A stretch of 64,000 nt of DNA from Bog-756 sp963727955. Its GTDB lineage: Bacteria > Actinomycetota > Acidimicrobiia > Acidimicrobiales > RAAP-2. Under the pieces are notes generated by a model. The model worked only from the letters and a program-made list of their open reading frames with translations, searched no databases and was not told the DNA's origin. Shown one piece after another: positions 43,985-52,392 of the stretch; within the stretch, counting starts at the first letter, position 1, and each line of letters begins with the position of its first letter. The stretch is from NCBI GenBank assembly GCA_963727955.1, contig CAVSII010000013.1, forward strand, positions 17,443 to 81,442. Reading direction: 5' to 3'. Both the position numbers and the translations under genes were made by a program.

Positions 43985-44577
43985 CCCACGTTCACAAGCA
44001 GGCCGAGCTCATCCAGACGTGATCCCATGCTGTCGGGCGTGACGCCGAACAGGCAGGCGATGGCCCGGACGTCCTCGGCCCGGATGGTGATCATCCTCCC
44101 GTTGAAGTCCTGGCGGTGCACCTGGATCATGCTGAGAAAGCGCCGGAGTAGATCGCGCTCGGGACCGCTCACCGTGTGCAACTTGGTCAGGTCGATGGCC
44201 ACCTTGTCGTTGCCCGATCCGGCCTGTATGGACCGCCGGGCGCTGAGGGGCACGACGGCGTCGACCGAGCTGGACGATCCCCAGCGGGTGGATGCCATCT
44301 CATCGGGCGGCAGAAGTTGGTCGACGGGCACGTCGTAGAGCTTGGCCAGCCTCTGGAGTCGGGGAACCGATATGGCCCGTTCACCACGTTCGTAGGCACC
44401 CAGCACCGACGCCTTGAATTCCTGCTCGGACATGGCCTCGACGGCCTGTAGGGACAGCCTCATCTGCTTGCGCATGGTCCGCAATCGCGCCCCGACCGCT
44501 TGGGCGTAGGCGATCCGAGCCGCTTCCTCGCGCTCGTCGTCGTCGATCTCGTCGACGCTCTTGTCCATCACCGACAT
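43981..44577 (-). CDS. BldD-like XRE regulator with probable c-di-GMP site
   Basis: A 198-residue regulator. The N-terminal XRE helix-turn-helix (about 23-90; VGARLRTMRKQMRLSLQAVEAMS, VLGAYERGERAISVPRLQRLAKLYDVPVDQLLP) is close to the BldD DNA-binding domain, and the C-terminal domain (about 123-195) matches BldD's effector domain. The c-di-GMP signature RxD-x8-RxxD is present as R155-Q-D157 to R166-A-E-D169; BldD has RGD in the first part. In Streptomyces c-di-GMP glues two C-terminal domains so that BldD represses sporulation genes. ATG 44577 has GGAGG 5 nt upstream; an earlier ATG at 44610 is less likely. Its targets here are unknown. Confidence 0.85.
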   Translation of the reverse strand: MSVMDKSVDEIDDDEREEAARIAYAQAVGARLRTMRKQMRLSLQAVEAMSEQEFKASVLGAYERGERAISVPRLQRLAKLYDVPVDQLLPPDEMASTRWGSSSSVDAVVPLSARRSIQAGSGNDKVAIDLTKLHTVSGPERDLLRRFLSMIQVHRQDFNGRMITIRAEDVRAIACLFGVTPDSMGSRLDELGLLVNVG

Positions 44578-44704
44578 GGCCACCTCCGCTGATCCACCGT
44601 CTGCCCCCATTTACCGGTATTTCCTGCGGCAGGCACATAGATCACGAGCGCTCCGATGGAACGACCGTCCTCCCGTTGGGTCCTGCCCCTGTGTGTAGTC
44701 TTGC

Positions 44705-45472
44705 TCACGGAGCGTGGTTACGCAAGGTGCCGACCAGTTCGGAGCGCAGACCACACAGGAGAGCGCCGGCAGTCACCGCCGCCGTCTCGGCCCTGAGCAC
44801 GGTGGGGCCCAACCCGACCCGGGCCGTGCCGACCAGCTCGTCCTCGTCCCATCCCCCTTCCGGCCCGATGGCCACCACCGGGCCGGCCAGGGAGGGTGAG
44901 CCGCCGCCGAAGTGGGCCAGGCAGGGTTCACGTCCGGTGGTGCCGGACAGTTGGGCCACCGTGGCCACCTCGGCCACCTCGGGGAGCCAGGGTCGCCTGC
45001 TCTGGGCGGCCGCTTGGCGGGCCACCCGGCGCAGACGGTCAACGGCCCGCTGGCCCCGCTCCCCCTCCCAGCGCACCACCGAGCGGACGGTCCGCAGGGG
45101 GACGATGCGGTCCACGCCCAGCTCCGTGAGCTTCTGGACCACCCACTCGGGTCGGTCCCCCTTGACCGGGGCGAAGGCCACGGTGATGTCGGGGGCCAGC
45201 CGCGGTTGGCTCTGTCTCGGACCTATGACCTCGAGGGCGGGTGACGACGACCGAGGTGGCGCCACCCCGGCGGCGCCGGACGTCAGCCGGCACGACACCC
45301 AGGAGCCGGCACCGTCGCCGGCCGCCACCACCTCACCAGGGCGCAGGCGGAGGACATCGACGAGGTGATGAGCGTCACTCTCGGTGAGAACCGGGGCGGC
45401 GATGTCACCGACGTAGACCATGGCTGCCGCCGTACGCAGATCGGGGGCGGGAGCAGCCGGCCCACCGCCCAT
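44705..45472 (-). CDS. rsmE: 16S rRNA m3U1498 methyltransferase RsmE
   Basis: A 255-residue SPOUT methyltransferase. After an N-terminal PUA-like domain (HHLVDVLRLRPGEVVAAGDGAG) the knotted domain has FAPVKGDRPEWVVQKLTELGVDRIVPL, a conserved RR-rich patch, and the SAM-binding knot VVAIGPEGGWDEDE with LGPTVLRAETAAVTA. It methylates U1498 in the decoding centre. ATG at 45472 is 2 bp after the dnaJ stop, the usual dnaJ-rsmE order. Confidence 0.95.
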   Translation of the reverse strand: MGGGPAAPAPDLRTAAAMVYVGDIAAPVLTESDAHHLVDVLRLRPGEVVAAGDGAGSWVSCRLTSGAAGVAPPRSSSPALEVIGPRQSQPRLAPDITVAFAPVKGDRPEWVVQKLTELGVDRIVPLRTVRSVVRWEGERGQRAVDRLRRVARQAAAQSRRPWLPEVAEVATVAQLSGTTGREPCLAHFGGGSPSLAGPVVAIGPEGGWDEDELVGTARVGLGPTVLRAETAAVTAGALLCGLRSELVGTLRNHAP

Positions 45473-45474
45473 GG

Positions 45475-46620
45475 TCAGCTCAGGGCCGAGCGCAGCTTCG
45501 AGAACAGTCCCTCGGCGTGGGGGACCGAACCCAGCTCTTCCCCGCGGGCCTCGGCCAGCATGACCAGCAGTTCCTTCTGCCGGTCGTCGAGGGCGGTGGG
45601 CGTGTCCACTTCGACGTGGACATAGAGCTCACCGCGGCCCCGACCGCGCAAACGGGGCACCCCTAGCGACTTGAGCGGGATCACCGTGCCGGTCTGGGTG
45701 CCGGGGGCGATGGTGAGGTCGTGATCGCCGTCGAGGGTCTCGAAGCCGATGGTCCCACCCAAGGCCGCCATGGTCACCGGGACGTGTACCGGGGCGTGCA
45801 GGTCGACGCCGGAGCGCTCGAAGACCGGATCGGGAGTGACCGACACGTGGACGAACAGGGCCCCGTTGGGACCGCCCCGGAACCCGGCCGGGCCGTGGCC
45901 GGCCAACCGGAGGGTCGAGCCCTCGTCGACACCGGCCGGGATGTCGACGGTCAGGGTGCGGCGCTCGTTCCGGCGTCCTTCGCCGCGGCAGTCGGCACAC
46001 GGGGTCTCGATGAACTGGCCACTCCCCTGGCAGCGTGGACAGGGCACGGCGGTGATCATCTGGCCGAGGATCGACTGACGGACCCGGCGTTGCTCTCCCG
46101 CCCCGTCGCAATCCGGGCAGCGGACGGCGGCCGTGCCGGGTCGGGCACCGCTCCCCTCGCAGGTGTCGCAGTGCACCGGCGTGGTCACCTCCACCTCGCG
46201 GGCCACGCCGAACACCGCCTCTTTGAAGGTGAGCCGCAGCACGAGCTCGGCATCGGGGCCGGGCATCGGTCCCGTCCGCCGGCCACGCCCGCCGAACCCG
46301 GTACCGCCCACGCCCCCGAAGAAGGCATCGAACAGGTCACCCAGTCCCGCACCGAAGGGATCTCCCGCCGCCCCACCGGCAGCGGCCCCGAAGACGCCCT
46401 CGGGACCGTAGCGGTCGTAGCGGGCCCGTCGCTCGGGGTCCTTCAGCACCTCGTAGGCCAGGCTGACCTCCTTGAACCGGTCGCCGGCGTCGTCGTCACC
46501 CTGGTTGGCATCGGGGTGGAACTCCCGGGCCTTGGACCGGTAGGCCCGCTTGAGCTCGTCGTCGCTGGCGTCACGACTCACGCCCAGCACTTCGTAGAGA
46601 TCGGTGTCGGTCAACGCCAT
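45475..46620 (-). CDS. dnaJ: Chaperone protein DnaJ
   Basis: A 381-residue type I J-protein, co-chaperone of DnaK. The J domain (DLYEVLGVSRDASDDELKRAYRSKAREFHPDAN; HPD present) is followed by a Gly-rich linker, four CxxCxGxG zinc repeats (CDTCEGSG, CPDCDGAG, CPRCQGSG, CADCRGEG), and the two substrate-binding barrels. DnaK itself is not in the window; this dnaJ is the hrcA-linked copy (DnaJ2 of actinobacteria). ATG 46620 follows hrcA by 10 bp. Confidence 0.96.
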   Translation of the reverse strand: MALTDTDLYEVLGVSRDASDDELKRAYRSKAREFHPDANQGDDDAGDRFKEVSLAYEVLKDPERRARYDRYGPEGVFGAAAGGAAGDPFGAGLGDLFDAFFGGVGGTGFGGRGRRTGPMPGPDAELVLRLTFKEAVFGVAREVEVTTPVHCDTCEGSGARPGTAAVRCPDCDGAGEQRRVRQSILGQMITAVPCPRCQGSGQFIETPCADCRGEGRRNERRTLTVDIPAGVDEGSTLRLAGHGPAGFRGGPNGALFVHVSVTPDPVFERSGVDLHAPVHVPVTMAALGGTIGFETLDGDHDLTIAPGTQTGTVIPLKSLGVPRLRGRGRGELYVHVEVDTPTALDDRQKELLVMLAEARGEELGSVPHAEGLFSKLRSALS

Positions 46621-46630
46621 GGCCCCTCGC

Positions 46631-47716
46631 TCATCGTCCGGTCTCGCTCAGGCGCCGGCCCAGCTGGTCTCCGACCACCCGGGCCGCAGCCAGGGCCAAG
46701 GGATAGTTCATGCGGGTGGGCCCCAGGAGGCCAATGGTGCCGGCCTCCTCCCCGTCCACCGAGACAGGCATGACCACGATGGCGCACGAGGCCAACGGCT
46801 CGAGCCCGTGCTCGGTCCCGATGGCCACGGTCAGCCCGGTGTCCAGGATGTCCCGGAGGAGGGTGACCACCACCAGTTGCTGCTCGAGGATGGTGAGGAC
46901 CGACCGCACCGTGTCGACGGCGTCGAAGGCGGCCGCCATACGCGACGAGCCGCCGACGAAGAGCTGGTCGCCGGCCTCGACCGAGCCCAGCGAGCGCAGG
47001 GCCTTGACCCCGGCGGTCACCACCGAGTCGGTGATCGGATCGCCGGTCCGCTTGACCCGCGCCGACACTTTGGCCAGGGGCGCACCCAGGGCGTGGGCGG
47101 CCAATCGCGAGGCGGCATCGCTCAGATGGGCTTCGTCCACCTCCTGGGCGAATTCGATGGACTGCTTCTGGACGGCCCCGTCGGCCAGGACCACCACCAG
47201 GAGAGCCAGTCGGGGCCCGAGCCCCACCAACTGGACCGATCGGATGGCGGCCGACTCGTGCGAGGGCCCGACCACCATGGCGGTGCAGTCGGTCAGGTCG
47301 GCCAGCAGGCCCGAGGTCTGCTCGAGCATCAGCTCGATCTCGCCGTAGGCGTGGTCGAAGAACTGACGGACCTGGAGGCGTCCGCCCGAGTCGAGCGAAC
47401 CGGGCCCGGCCAGGTGGTCGACGAAGAACCGGTAGCCCTTGTCGGTGGGGATGCGTCCGGCACTGGTGTGGGGCTGGGCCAGAAAACCGTCACGCTCGAG
47501 GGCGGCCATGTCCGACCGCACCGTGGCCGAGGACACCCGCACGCCGGCCGACTCGACCACGTGCTGGGACCCCACCGGCTGGGCCGAGCCGATGTACTCG
47601 GTGACCACGGCGTTGAGGATGGCCGCCTTGCGGCTGTCGAGCTCGGGGTGACCGGTGCTCTCGCTGGTTGGATCGTCTTCGATGGTCGGCAATGTCGTCA
47701 CCTGCGGGGTCGTCAC
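46631..47716 (-). CDS. hrcA: Heat-inducible transcription repressor HrcA
   Basis: A 361-residue repressor of class I heat-shock genes. The winged-helix N-terminus (ELDSRKAAILNAVVTEYIGSAQPVGSQHVVES, SSATVRSDMAALERDGFLAQPHTSAGRIPTDKGYRFFVD) is diagnostic, and the GAF-like core and inserted domain follow. It binds CIRCE with help from GroEL, and a CIRCE lies 42 bp upstream of its start, so it represses its own operon (hrcA-dnaJ-rsmE and perhaps beyond). The start is GTG 47716 or GTG 47701, as a 16-bp direct repeat duplicates the VTTPQ/VTTLP start region. Confidence 0.95.
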   Translation of the reverse strand: MTTPQVTTLPTIEDDPTSESTGHPELDSRKAAILNAVVTEYIGSAQPVGSQHVVESAGVRVSSATVRSDMAALERDGFLAQPHTSAGRIPTDKGYRFFVDHLAGPGSLDSGGRLQVRQFFDHAYGEIELMLEQTSGLLADLTDCTAMVVGPSHESAAIRSVQLVGLGPRLALLVVVLADGAVQKQSIEFAQEVDEAHLSDAASRLAAHALGAPLAKVSARVKRTGDPITDSVVTAGVKALRSLGSVEAGDQLFVGGSSRMAAAFDAVDTVRSVLTILEQQLVVVTLLRDILDTGLTVAIGTEHGLEPLASCAIVVMPVSVDGEEAGTIGLLGPTRMNYPLALAAARVVGDQLGRRLSETGR

Positions 47717-47757
47717 CTGCGGGGGTCAGAGGCGACCGGCGCCCCCGTGCCCGCGCG

Positions 47758-47784
47758 TTGGCACTCCACTCTAGTGAGTGCTGA
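47758..47784. promoter_or_regulatory. CIRCE operator upstream of hrcA
   Basis: TTGGCACTC, a 9-bp spacer (47767-47775) and GAGTGCTGA match the CIRCE consensus TTAGCACTC-N9-GAGTGCTAA with one change in each arm, both at the same mirror position, so the dyad is kept. It is the HrcA binding site and indicates heat-inducible autoregulation. Confidence 0.93.
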
Positions 47785-47825
47785 CCGCTGGTGGATGTCC
47801 ATCGGGCCGCCGGGGGCGCCCTGGC

Positions 47826-48485
47826 TCACGCCGAGGCGACGAACATCCGCTGGGTCATGGCCGGGCCCAGGGCGATGGTGGTATCCCCCACCACCAGGGT
47901 CAGAGTGCCGTCGGGGGCCCTGGCCTGGATGAGGGCGGTGGTGCCGGGGGTCAGCCCGTGGTCGCCCAGGTAGGAGAGGGAGGCCGACTCGTGCTCGACG
48001 CTCTCGGTGATGCGCTCGAGCCGCACCCGGTCGCCGGGGACGGCCTCGTCCAGTCGATGTTGGGCGGTACCCACCGCCTCCGCTCCGGGAATGGGATTGC
48101 CGTGGGGACAGGTGGTGGGGTTGCCCAGCAGCACCACCAGCCGGTCCTCGACGTCGTCGGAGATCACGTGCTCCCACCGGCCGGCCTCGATGTGGGCCTT
48201 GTCCCAGTCCAAGCCGATGATGTCCACCAGCAACCGCTCGGCCAGGCGGTGCTTGCGCACCACGCTGCGCGCCAGGGACGCCCCGGTGGGGGTCATGGTG
48301 ATCTGGCGGGCGGTGCGGGTGATCAGCCCCTCCGCCTCCAGGCGGTCGAGCATCTCGGACACCGACGGCGCCGCCTTGCCCAGCCGCTCGGCCAGACGGG
48401 CCTGGATGACGGCGATGCCCTCTTCCTCGAGGGCGAAGATGGTCTCCAGGTACTCCTCGACCGGGGGATGGAAACGGTCTTGCAC
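47826..48485 (-). CDS. DtxR/MntR-family metal-dependent regulator with altered metal site
   Basis: A 219-residue regulator: winged-helix (about 5-65), dimerisation domain (66-140) and C-terminal SH3-like FeoA domain (145-219). Numbering aligns with DtxR: ancillary-site residues H79, E83 and H98 are kept (RKHRLAE, KAHIEA), and E105-H106 of the primary site are kept, but M10 is Glu and C102 is Gly. Glu at position 10 resembles the carboxylate at the matching place in MntR. So Fe2+ or Mn2+ could be the effector. GTG at 48485 is favoured because it starts the conserved VEEYLETIFALEEEG; it lies 11 bp after a glycosyltransferase gene on the same strand. Confidence 0.88.
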   Translation of the reverse strand: MQDRFHPPVEEYLETIFALEEEGIAVIQARLAERLGKAAPSVSEMLDRLEAEGLITRTARQITMTPTGASLARSVVRKHRLAERLLVDIIGLDWDKAHIEAGRWEHVISDDVEDRLVVLLGNPTTCPHGNPIPGAEAVGTAQHRLDEAVPGDRVRLERITESVEHESASLSYLGDHGLTPGTTALIQARAPDGTLTLVVGDTTIALGPAMTQRMFVASA

Positions 48486-48495
48486 CCCGCAGATC

Positions 48496-49677
48496 CTACG
48501 GTACGGGCGCCTCCGGTGGTTCGGAGGCGGCGATCCTGCGGTAGGTGGCGGCCAGGATGTCGTTGCGCACCGACGTGGCCAGCCGGGTGGCGTAGCGGGC
48601 ACGGGCACCGTCGCCCAGTCGGGTGCGGAGGACGTCATCGGCCAACAGCCTCTGCACCTGCTGACTGGCCGTGGTGATGTCGCCCGGCTCGAAGAGCAGA
48701 CCACCCTCGCCGTCGCCGATCAGTGACGGGAGGCCGAAGGCGCGGGGGGCCACCACCGGCAGGCCGTGGGCCAACGCCTCCATCACCACCAGGGGGGCGC
48801 AGTCGAAAGTGGTCGGGTAGACGAAGAGGTCGGCCTCCGGGTAGGCCTTTTCATAGAGCTCGGTCCGCCCGCAGGGCCCGAGCCAGACCACCCCGGGGAT
48901 GCCCGGGTCCGGGCGGTCGGGGCCGGCCACGATCAGACGGGCCGAGGGCAACCGGCGGCGCACGTCGGCCAAGATCCGCAGCACGGCGTGGCCGCCCTTG
49001 ATCTCGAAGTTGCGGGCCACGAAGAGCAGGGTGGGGTCGGCATGTGCCCGTTGCCGGTGGATGGCGGGAGGAACGCCAGGCGGGGCCACTCCGGCACGCG
49101 ACCGGTCGAGGCCGGTCCGGTCGAGGAGATCGAGACCCTCCTCTACGAAGACACGTACCGCAGCGGCGCGGTCGGTGTTGGCCGACGGGTGGGTGTAGCC
49201 GAGGGCCTGGGCCACCCGACGCTCCCGACGCAGCATCCGCCAGGCACGGGATTCCTCCATGCCCTTGGCTGCCGTCCAGTACCAGAAGGTGCCGGCACTG
49301 TCGGTGACCAGCATGGGCGGGACCCTGCCGGTCAGGTGGACGGGGAGGCAGTGCACGTGGACGGCGTCGAAAGGGGCGTCCACCCTCCACCAGTGCACCC
49401 CGTCGGGCAACATCCAACCGAGGCGACGCAACCCGTTGACGCCGAGCCGGGCCGTGGCCCATCCCGCTTGGCTCACCGTGGCCGGCCTGACACCGGGTCC
49501 ACGCCACGCCGCCTCGGCCACCAGTTCGCCCCGTGCGAGGGCGTCGACCACGGAGACGTACTCGACGCCGTCGGGGGGGTGGGCCAGAAGGTCCTCGGTG
49601 TACTGCATGTCGCCGTTGCCCTCGCCCCCGGAGGCCACCGGCGACAGCAGAAGGACGCACAGGGTGGGAGACGTCAC
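48496..49677 (-). CDS. Glycosyltransferase family 4 protein
   Basis: A GT-B fold glycosyltransferase of about 393 residues. The C-terminal nucleotide-sugar domain has LLFVARNFEIKGG, LIVAGPDRPDPGIPGVVWLGP, and the EX7E-type motif DCAPLVVMEALAHGLPVVAP. The N-terminal acceptor domain has FDAVHVHCLPVHLTGRVP. Donor and acceptor are unknown. GTG at 49677 (VTSPTLCVLLLSP) begins the first strand; ATG at 49710 is also open; neither has a strong ribosome site. It precedes the DtxR-like gene by 11 bp, so they may be one transcript. Confidence 0.86.
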   Translation of the reverse strand: MTSPTLCVLLLSPVASGGEGNGDMQYTEDLLAHPPDGVEYVSVVDALARGELVAEAAWRGPGVRPATVSQAGWATARLGVNGLRRLGWMLPDGVHWWRVDAPFDAVHVHCLPVHLTGRVPPMLVTDSAGTFWYWTAAKGMEESRAWRMLRRERRVAQALGYTHPSANTDRAAAVRVFVEEGLDLLDRTGLDRSRAGVAPPGVPPAIHRQRAHADPTLLFVARNFEIKGGHAVLRILADVRRRLPSARLIVAGPDRPDPGIPGVVWLGPCGRTELYEKAYPEADLFVYPTTFDCAPLVVMEALAHGLPVVAPRAFGLPSLIGDGEGGLLFEPGDITTASQQVQRLLADDVLRTRLGDGARARYATRLATSVRNDILAATYRRIAASEPPEAPVP

Positions 49678-49814
49678 GCCGAGAGCGGGCCGGGCCCGAC
49701 AGCCCGCCATGCCAGGGGCGTCGGCCCGCCCGGTTCCTCCATGGTCAGGATCCTACGCAGGAGCCGGTCACCGACGGCCCGGACGCCGCCGGTGGGAGGG
49801 GCCACCCGCTCCGG

Positions 49815-49820
49815 TACCGT
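49815..49820 (+). promoter_or_regulatory. Putative -10 element TACCGT of a leaderless gene
   Basis: TACCGT ends exactly 6 nt before GTG 49827. GGAG also lies in the 6-nt gap, but too close to the start to act as a normal ribosome site. Confidence 0.4.
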
Positions 49821-49826
49821 GGAGTC

Positions 49827-50243
49827 GTGGAGAACGTCCCCGATGCCGAACCGCCCAGTGGGGCGGACCCGGAGGGGCCCGACGGCGACCAGGACGGAAC
49901 GGGCCGGCAGGGACCCGAGGCCGGCGTGGGCCCGGAGGGCGGAGCAGACCCGGAGGGCGGAGCAGACCCGGAGGGCGCGGCCGTGGGGGAACGGGATCCG
50001 CTGCGATTCAACAATTGGATGAAGCGGTCGGCCACCGGAGCGGTGATGACCGGCATCGCCATCGGGCTCCGTGAGGCCCTCGAGCCCCGCCGGCCGGAGG
50101 TGGCCTTCGTCATCGAAGCCTCCGACCCGGACAGTCCCGACGGTCCCATCGATCTGCGCTTCGATCCCGACAGTCCGCAGAACACCGTGGCCGTCATCCG
50201 CCGATCGCCACCGGACGGCACCGGCGAGACCCGGCCAGACTGA
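49827..50243 (+). CDS. Hypothetical protein with acidic repeat N-terminus
   Basis: A 138-residue protein. The N-terminal 60 residues are low-complexity and acidic, with an 18-bp tandem DNA repeat coding PEGGAD twice and part of a third time. The second half looks folded: RFNNWMKRSATGAVMTGIAIGLREALEP, EVAFVIEA, and QNTVAVIRR. No family recognised, although the core pattern looks like a conserved actinobacterial protein. GTG 49827 was chosen from the -10-like element 6 nt upstream and because longer frames overlap the divergent gene's promoter. It converges on the PAP2 gene with 10 bp between. Confidence 0.65.
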   Translation: MENVPDAEPPSGADPEGPDGDQDGTGRQGPEAGVGPEGGADPEGGADPEGAAVGERDPLRFNNWMKRSATGAVMTGIAIGLREALEPRRPEVAFVIEASDPDSPDGPIDLRFDPDSPQNTVAVIRRSPPDGTGETRPD

Positions 50244-50253
50244 TCCGACCGGC

Positions 50254-51048
50254 TCACCGACGGGTGGCCACCCAGGTCTCCGGTGTCGGTTCCGGGGGTG
50301 AGGGCCGGCGAAGGCGGCGGGCCACCATCCAGGCCGCGGCGTCGACCATCAGCACTACGCCTACTCCGTAGGCCAGACCGGCCAGCGAGTCGGTGGGCAG
50401 GTGCCACTGCATGGCCACCACGGCCATGGCCATCCACAGGGCGTAGAGCGATGCCACCACGACAGTGGCGATACGCCATCGCCGCGGCACGGCCAGGATG
50501 GCGGCGGCGGCCAGTGCGGCGGCACCCACCGTCGACCCCGACGGGAAGGAGTACATCCCTCCAAGCGTCCGACCCACCGCCGGCTTGAGCACCAGTTCGC
50601 TGGTAACCAGGGCCAGGCAAGGGCCGAGGAGGCAGGCCCAGGCCCGCGGTCGGTCCCGGCGTAGGCAAATGATGGCGGTCACGACGGCGCCGACGACGAT
50701 CACCACCGGAGAGCGCAGAACGGTGATCGACGTGAACCAGGTCCCCTTGGCCTCCGTCACCAAGAAGTTGAACCAACCGTCGATCACCACCGGACGGGGC
50801 CGGAAGGCGAAATACGCACCTGCGGCCAGCACCAGAGCCACCAGGACGATGCCCACGGTCATCTCGGTGGTGACCAACCGGCCCCGGGAGTCGGCGCTAC
50901 GCCGACTGTTTATTTCGGAATTGGGACCTTTTACCGTCTTGAGCCGATAAACACGGGACAGTTCATCGAGTCCGCCCGCCGGTGGCCCGGGCACTCCCGT
51001 GCGGCCCGTGGATGACGGCGTTGCTGTCGGCTCGTCTCCAGAATCCAT
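50254..51048 (-). CDS. PAP2-family membrane protein, active-site His replaced
   Basis: A 264-residue membrane protein with about six transmembrane segments in the PAP2 (type 2 phosphatidic acid phosphatase) pattern. The three phosphatase motifs read KPAVGRT, SFPSGSTVGA and WHLPTDSLAG. In active enzymes motif 2 is PSGH; here it is PSGS, so the proton-donating His is missing, while the nucleophile His and its Asp in motif 3 remain. It could be weakly active, altered, or a non-catalytic lipid-binding protein. ATG 51048 is preceded by GGAGGTGATC, a nearly perfect ribosome site 7 nt away. It lies in the glycan region, where polyprenyl-phosphate recycling would fit. Confidence 0.82.
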   Translation of the reverse strand: MDSGDEPTATPSSTGRTGVPGPPAGGLDELSRVYRLKTVKGPNSEINSRRSADSRGRLVTTEMTVGIVLVALVLAAGAYFAFRPRPVVIDGWFNFLVTEAKGTWFTSITVLRSPVVIVVGAVVTAIICLRRDRPRAWACLLGPCLALVTSELVLKPAVGRTLGGMYSFPSGSTVGAAALAAAAILAVPRRWRIATVVVASLYALWMAMAVVAMQWHLPTDSLAGLAYGVGVVLMVDAAAWMVARRLRRPSPPEPTPETWVATRR

Positions 51049-51383
51049 CAGGATCACCTCCGCCCCACACCAGATGTGATGGGCGGTCGAGGTTGGTACC
51101 GGCATGGCACCGGCCAGGCGGGTTGGTCGCTGCGTCCGTTGACCCTGCGCACCCTCGCTCGTTGTCACAGCCTGAGGGATATCCCGGGCAGTAACACTCG
51201 AGATGACTCCTGAGCCCCGATCCATTCGAGCCGCACGCGCCGCGTCAGCCGTGGAGTTTACCGCCTGGGCCGCCACCGCCCAGGGGCGGACCCGGACCCG
51301 ACCCGCTTCCGGGCCGCTGGCCATCGGCACAAATCGGCCCCCGACCAGGGTCAAAATGGCAACACCGGTGGTATCCTCGAGCC
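51049..51383. other. Divergent intergenic region, 335 bp
   Basis: Between the PAP2 gene and the GT2 gene. It holds the PAP2 ribosome site at its left end and a TATCCT element 6 nt before the GT2 start at its right end. I see no RNA gene or convincing open frame; a minus-strand frame here is an upstream extension of PAP2 without coding character. Confidence 0.5.
51372..51377 (+). promoter_or_regulatory. Putative -10 element TATCCT of a leaderless gene
   Basis: TATCCT ends exactly 6 nt before ATG 51384 and there is no Shine-Dalgarno sequence, so the transcript would begin at the start codon. Confidence 0.5.
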
Positions 51384-52331
51384 ATGGCCGATGTCGATGT
51401 CACGGTCCTCATCGCCACGCGCAACCGGGCCGATCACATCGGCAAGAGCCTGACCAGCGTGCTCGAGGCCACCCGGCGCACGCCCTTCTCGCTCGAGGTC
51501 GTGGTGGTCAACAACGGCTCGACCGACGACACCACTTCGGTGCTCGAAGACTTCGCCGCCGAGTGGCCCGTCCTCCGGATCGTGGACGATCCCGTGCCGG
51601 GCAGGTCGGGCGTCCTCAACCGGACCCTCGCCCTGGTGAAGGGTCGGGTGGTGGTGTTCACCGATGACGACGTGCACGTTCCCGAGTCGTGGATCGTGGA
51701 CATGGCCACTCCCATCCTCGAGGGACGGGCCGATGCCGTGTGCGGCCGGGTCGTGCTGGCCCCCCATCTCGATCGTCCCTGGCTCACCCCGGAACTGCGA
51801 TTGCAACTGGCGGAGATGCCCGACGTCTCGGGAGACACCCCCGGCATGGTCGGAGCGGCCATGGCTGCCTCCCGCCAGGCCGCCATCCAGATCGGCTTCG
51901 ACGAGGAGCTGGGACCGGGGGGCCGGGGCTTCGCTGACGACGTCCTGTTCAATCTGCGCCTCAAGACGGCGGGATACCGACTGGTGGGCTCCACCGGGCC
52001 ACCGGTCGTCCATCACCTGTCCGCCGACCGCCTCAATCACGCGGCCATGAAGGACCTGGCCCAACGCAACGGGTCCAGCCACGCCTACCTCTGGCACCAC
52101 TGGCTGCACAGCGACCTCCGCCTGCTCGGCCTACGCCAGTTCCGGGCCCGTGCCCAGCTGGCGTGGACGGGGTTGGTGTCGCCGTCGGACGGTGAGGCCA
52201 TCACCGAACGCGAGTACCACCTGTGGTTCGCCCGGAGCTTCTGTGCCCACCTGGCCGAGGAGCGGTCGCGCCCGCGCACCTACGCCGCTGCCGACCGCAC
52301 CCCCACCCCCGCCGCCGTCACCCGCAGCTGA
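51384..52331 (+). CDS. Glycosyltransferase family 2 protein
   Basis: A 315-residue GT-A fold transferase. Visible are the nucleotide-binding VTVLIATRNRADHI, VVVNNGSTDDTTS, the metal-binding DxD in VVFTDDDVHVP and the acidic acceptor-side motif GRGFADDVLFNLRLK. There is no membrane segment. It probably adds a sugar to a lipid-linked or surface glycan; donor unknown. ATG 51384 is supported by the -10-like element 6 nt before it. First of a plus-strand pair with the GT4 gene 121 bp downstream. Confidence 0.88.
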   Translation: MADVDVTVLIATRNRADHIGKSLTSVLEATRRTPFSLEVVVVNNGSTDDTTSVLEDFAAEWPVLRIVDDPVPGRSGVLNRTLALVKGRVVVFTDDDVHVPESWIVDMATPILEGRADAVCGRVVLAPHLDRPWLTPELRLQLAEMPDVSGDTPGMVGAAMAASRQAAIQIGFDEELGPGGRGFADDVLFNLRLKTAGYRLVGSTGPPVVHHLSADRLNHAAMKDLAQRNGSSHAYLWHHWLHSDLRLLGLRQFRARAQLAWTGLVSPSDGEAITEREYHLWFARSFCAHLAEERSRPRTYAAADRTPTPAAVTRS

Positions 52332-52392
52332 CAATCGACCACTTGATTGGCCGCACCCAGACTCGAGGGCCGTTGACACCGGGACATCGGCC

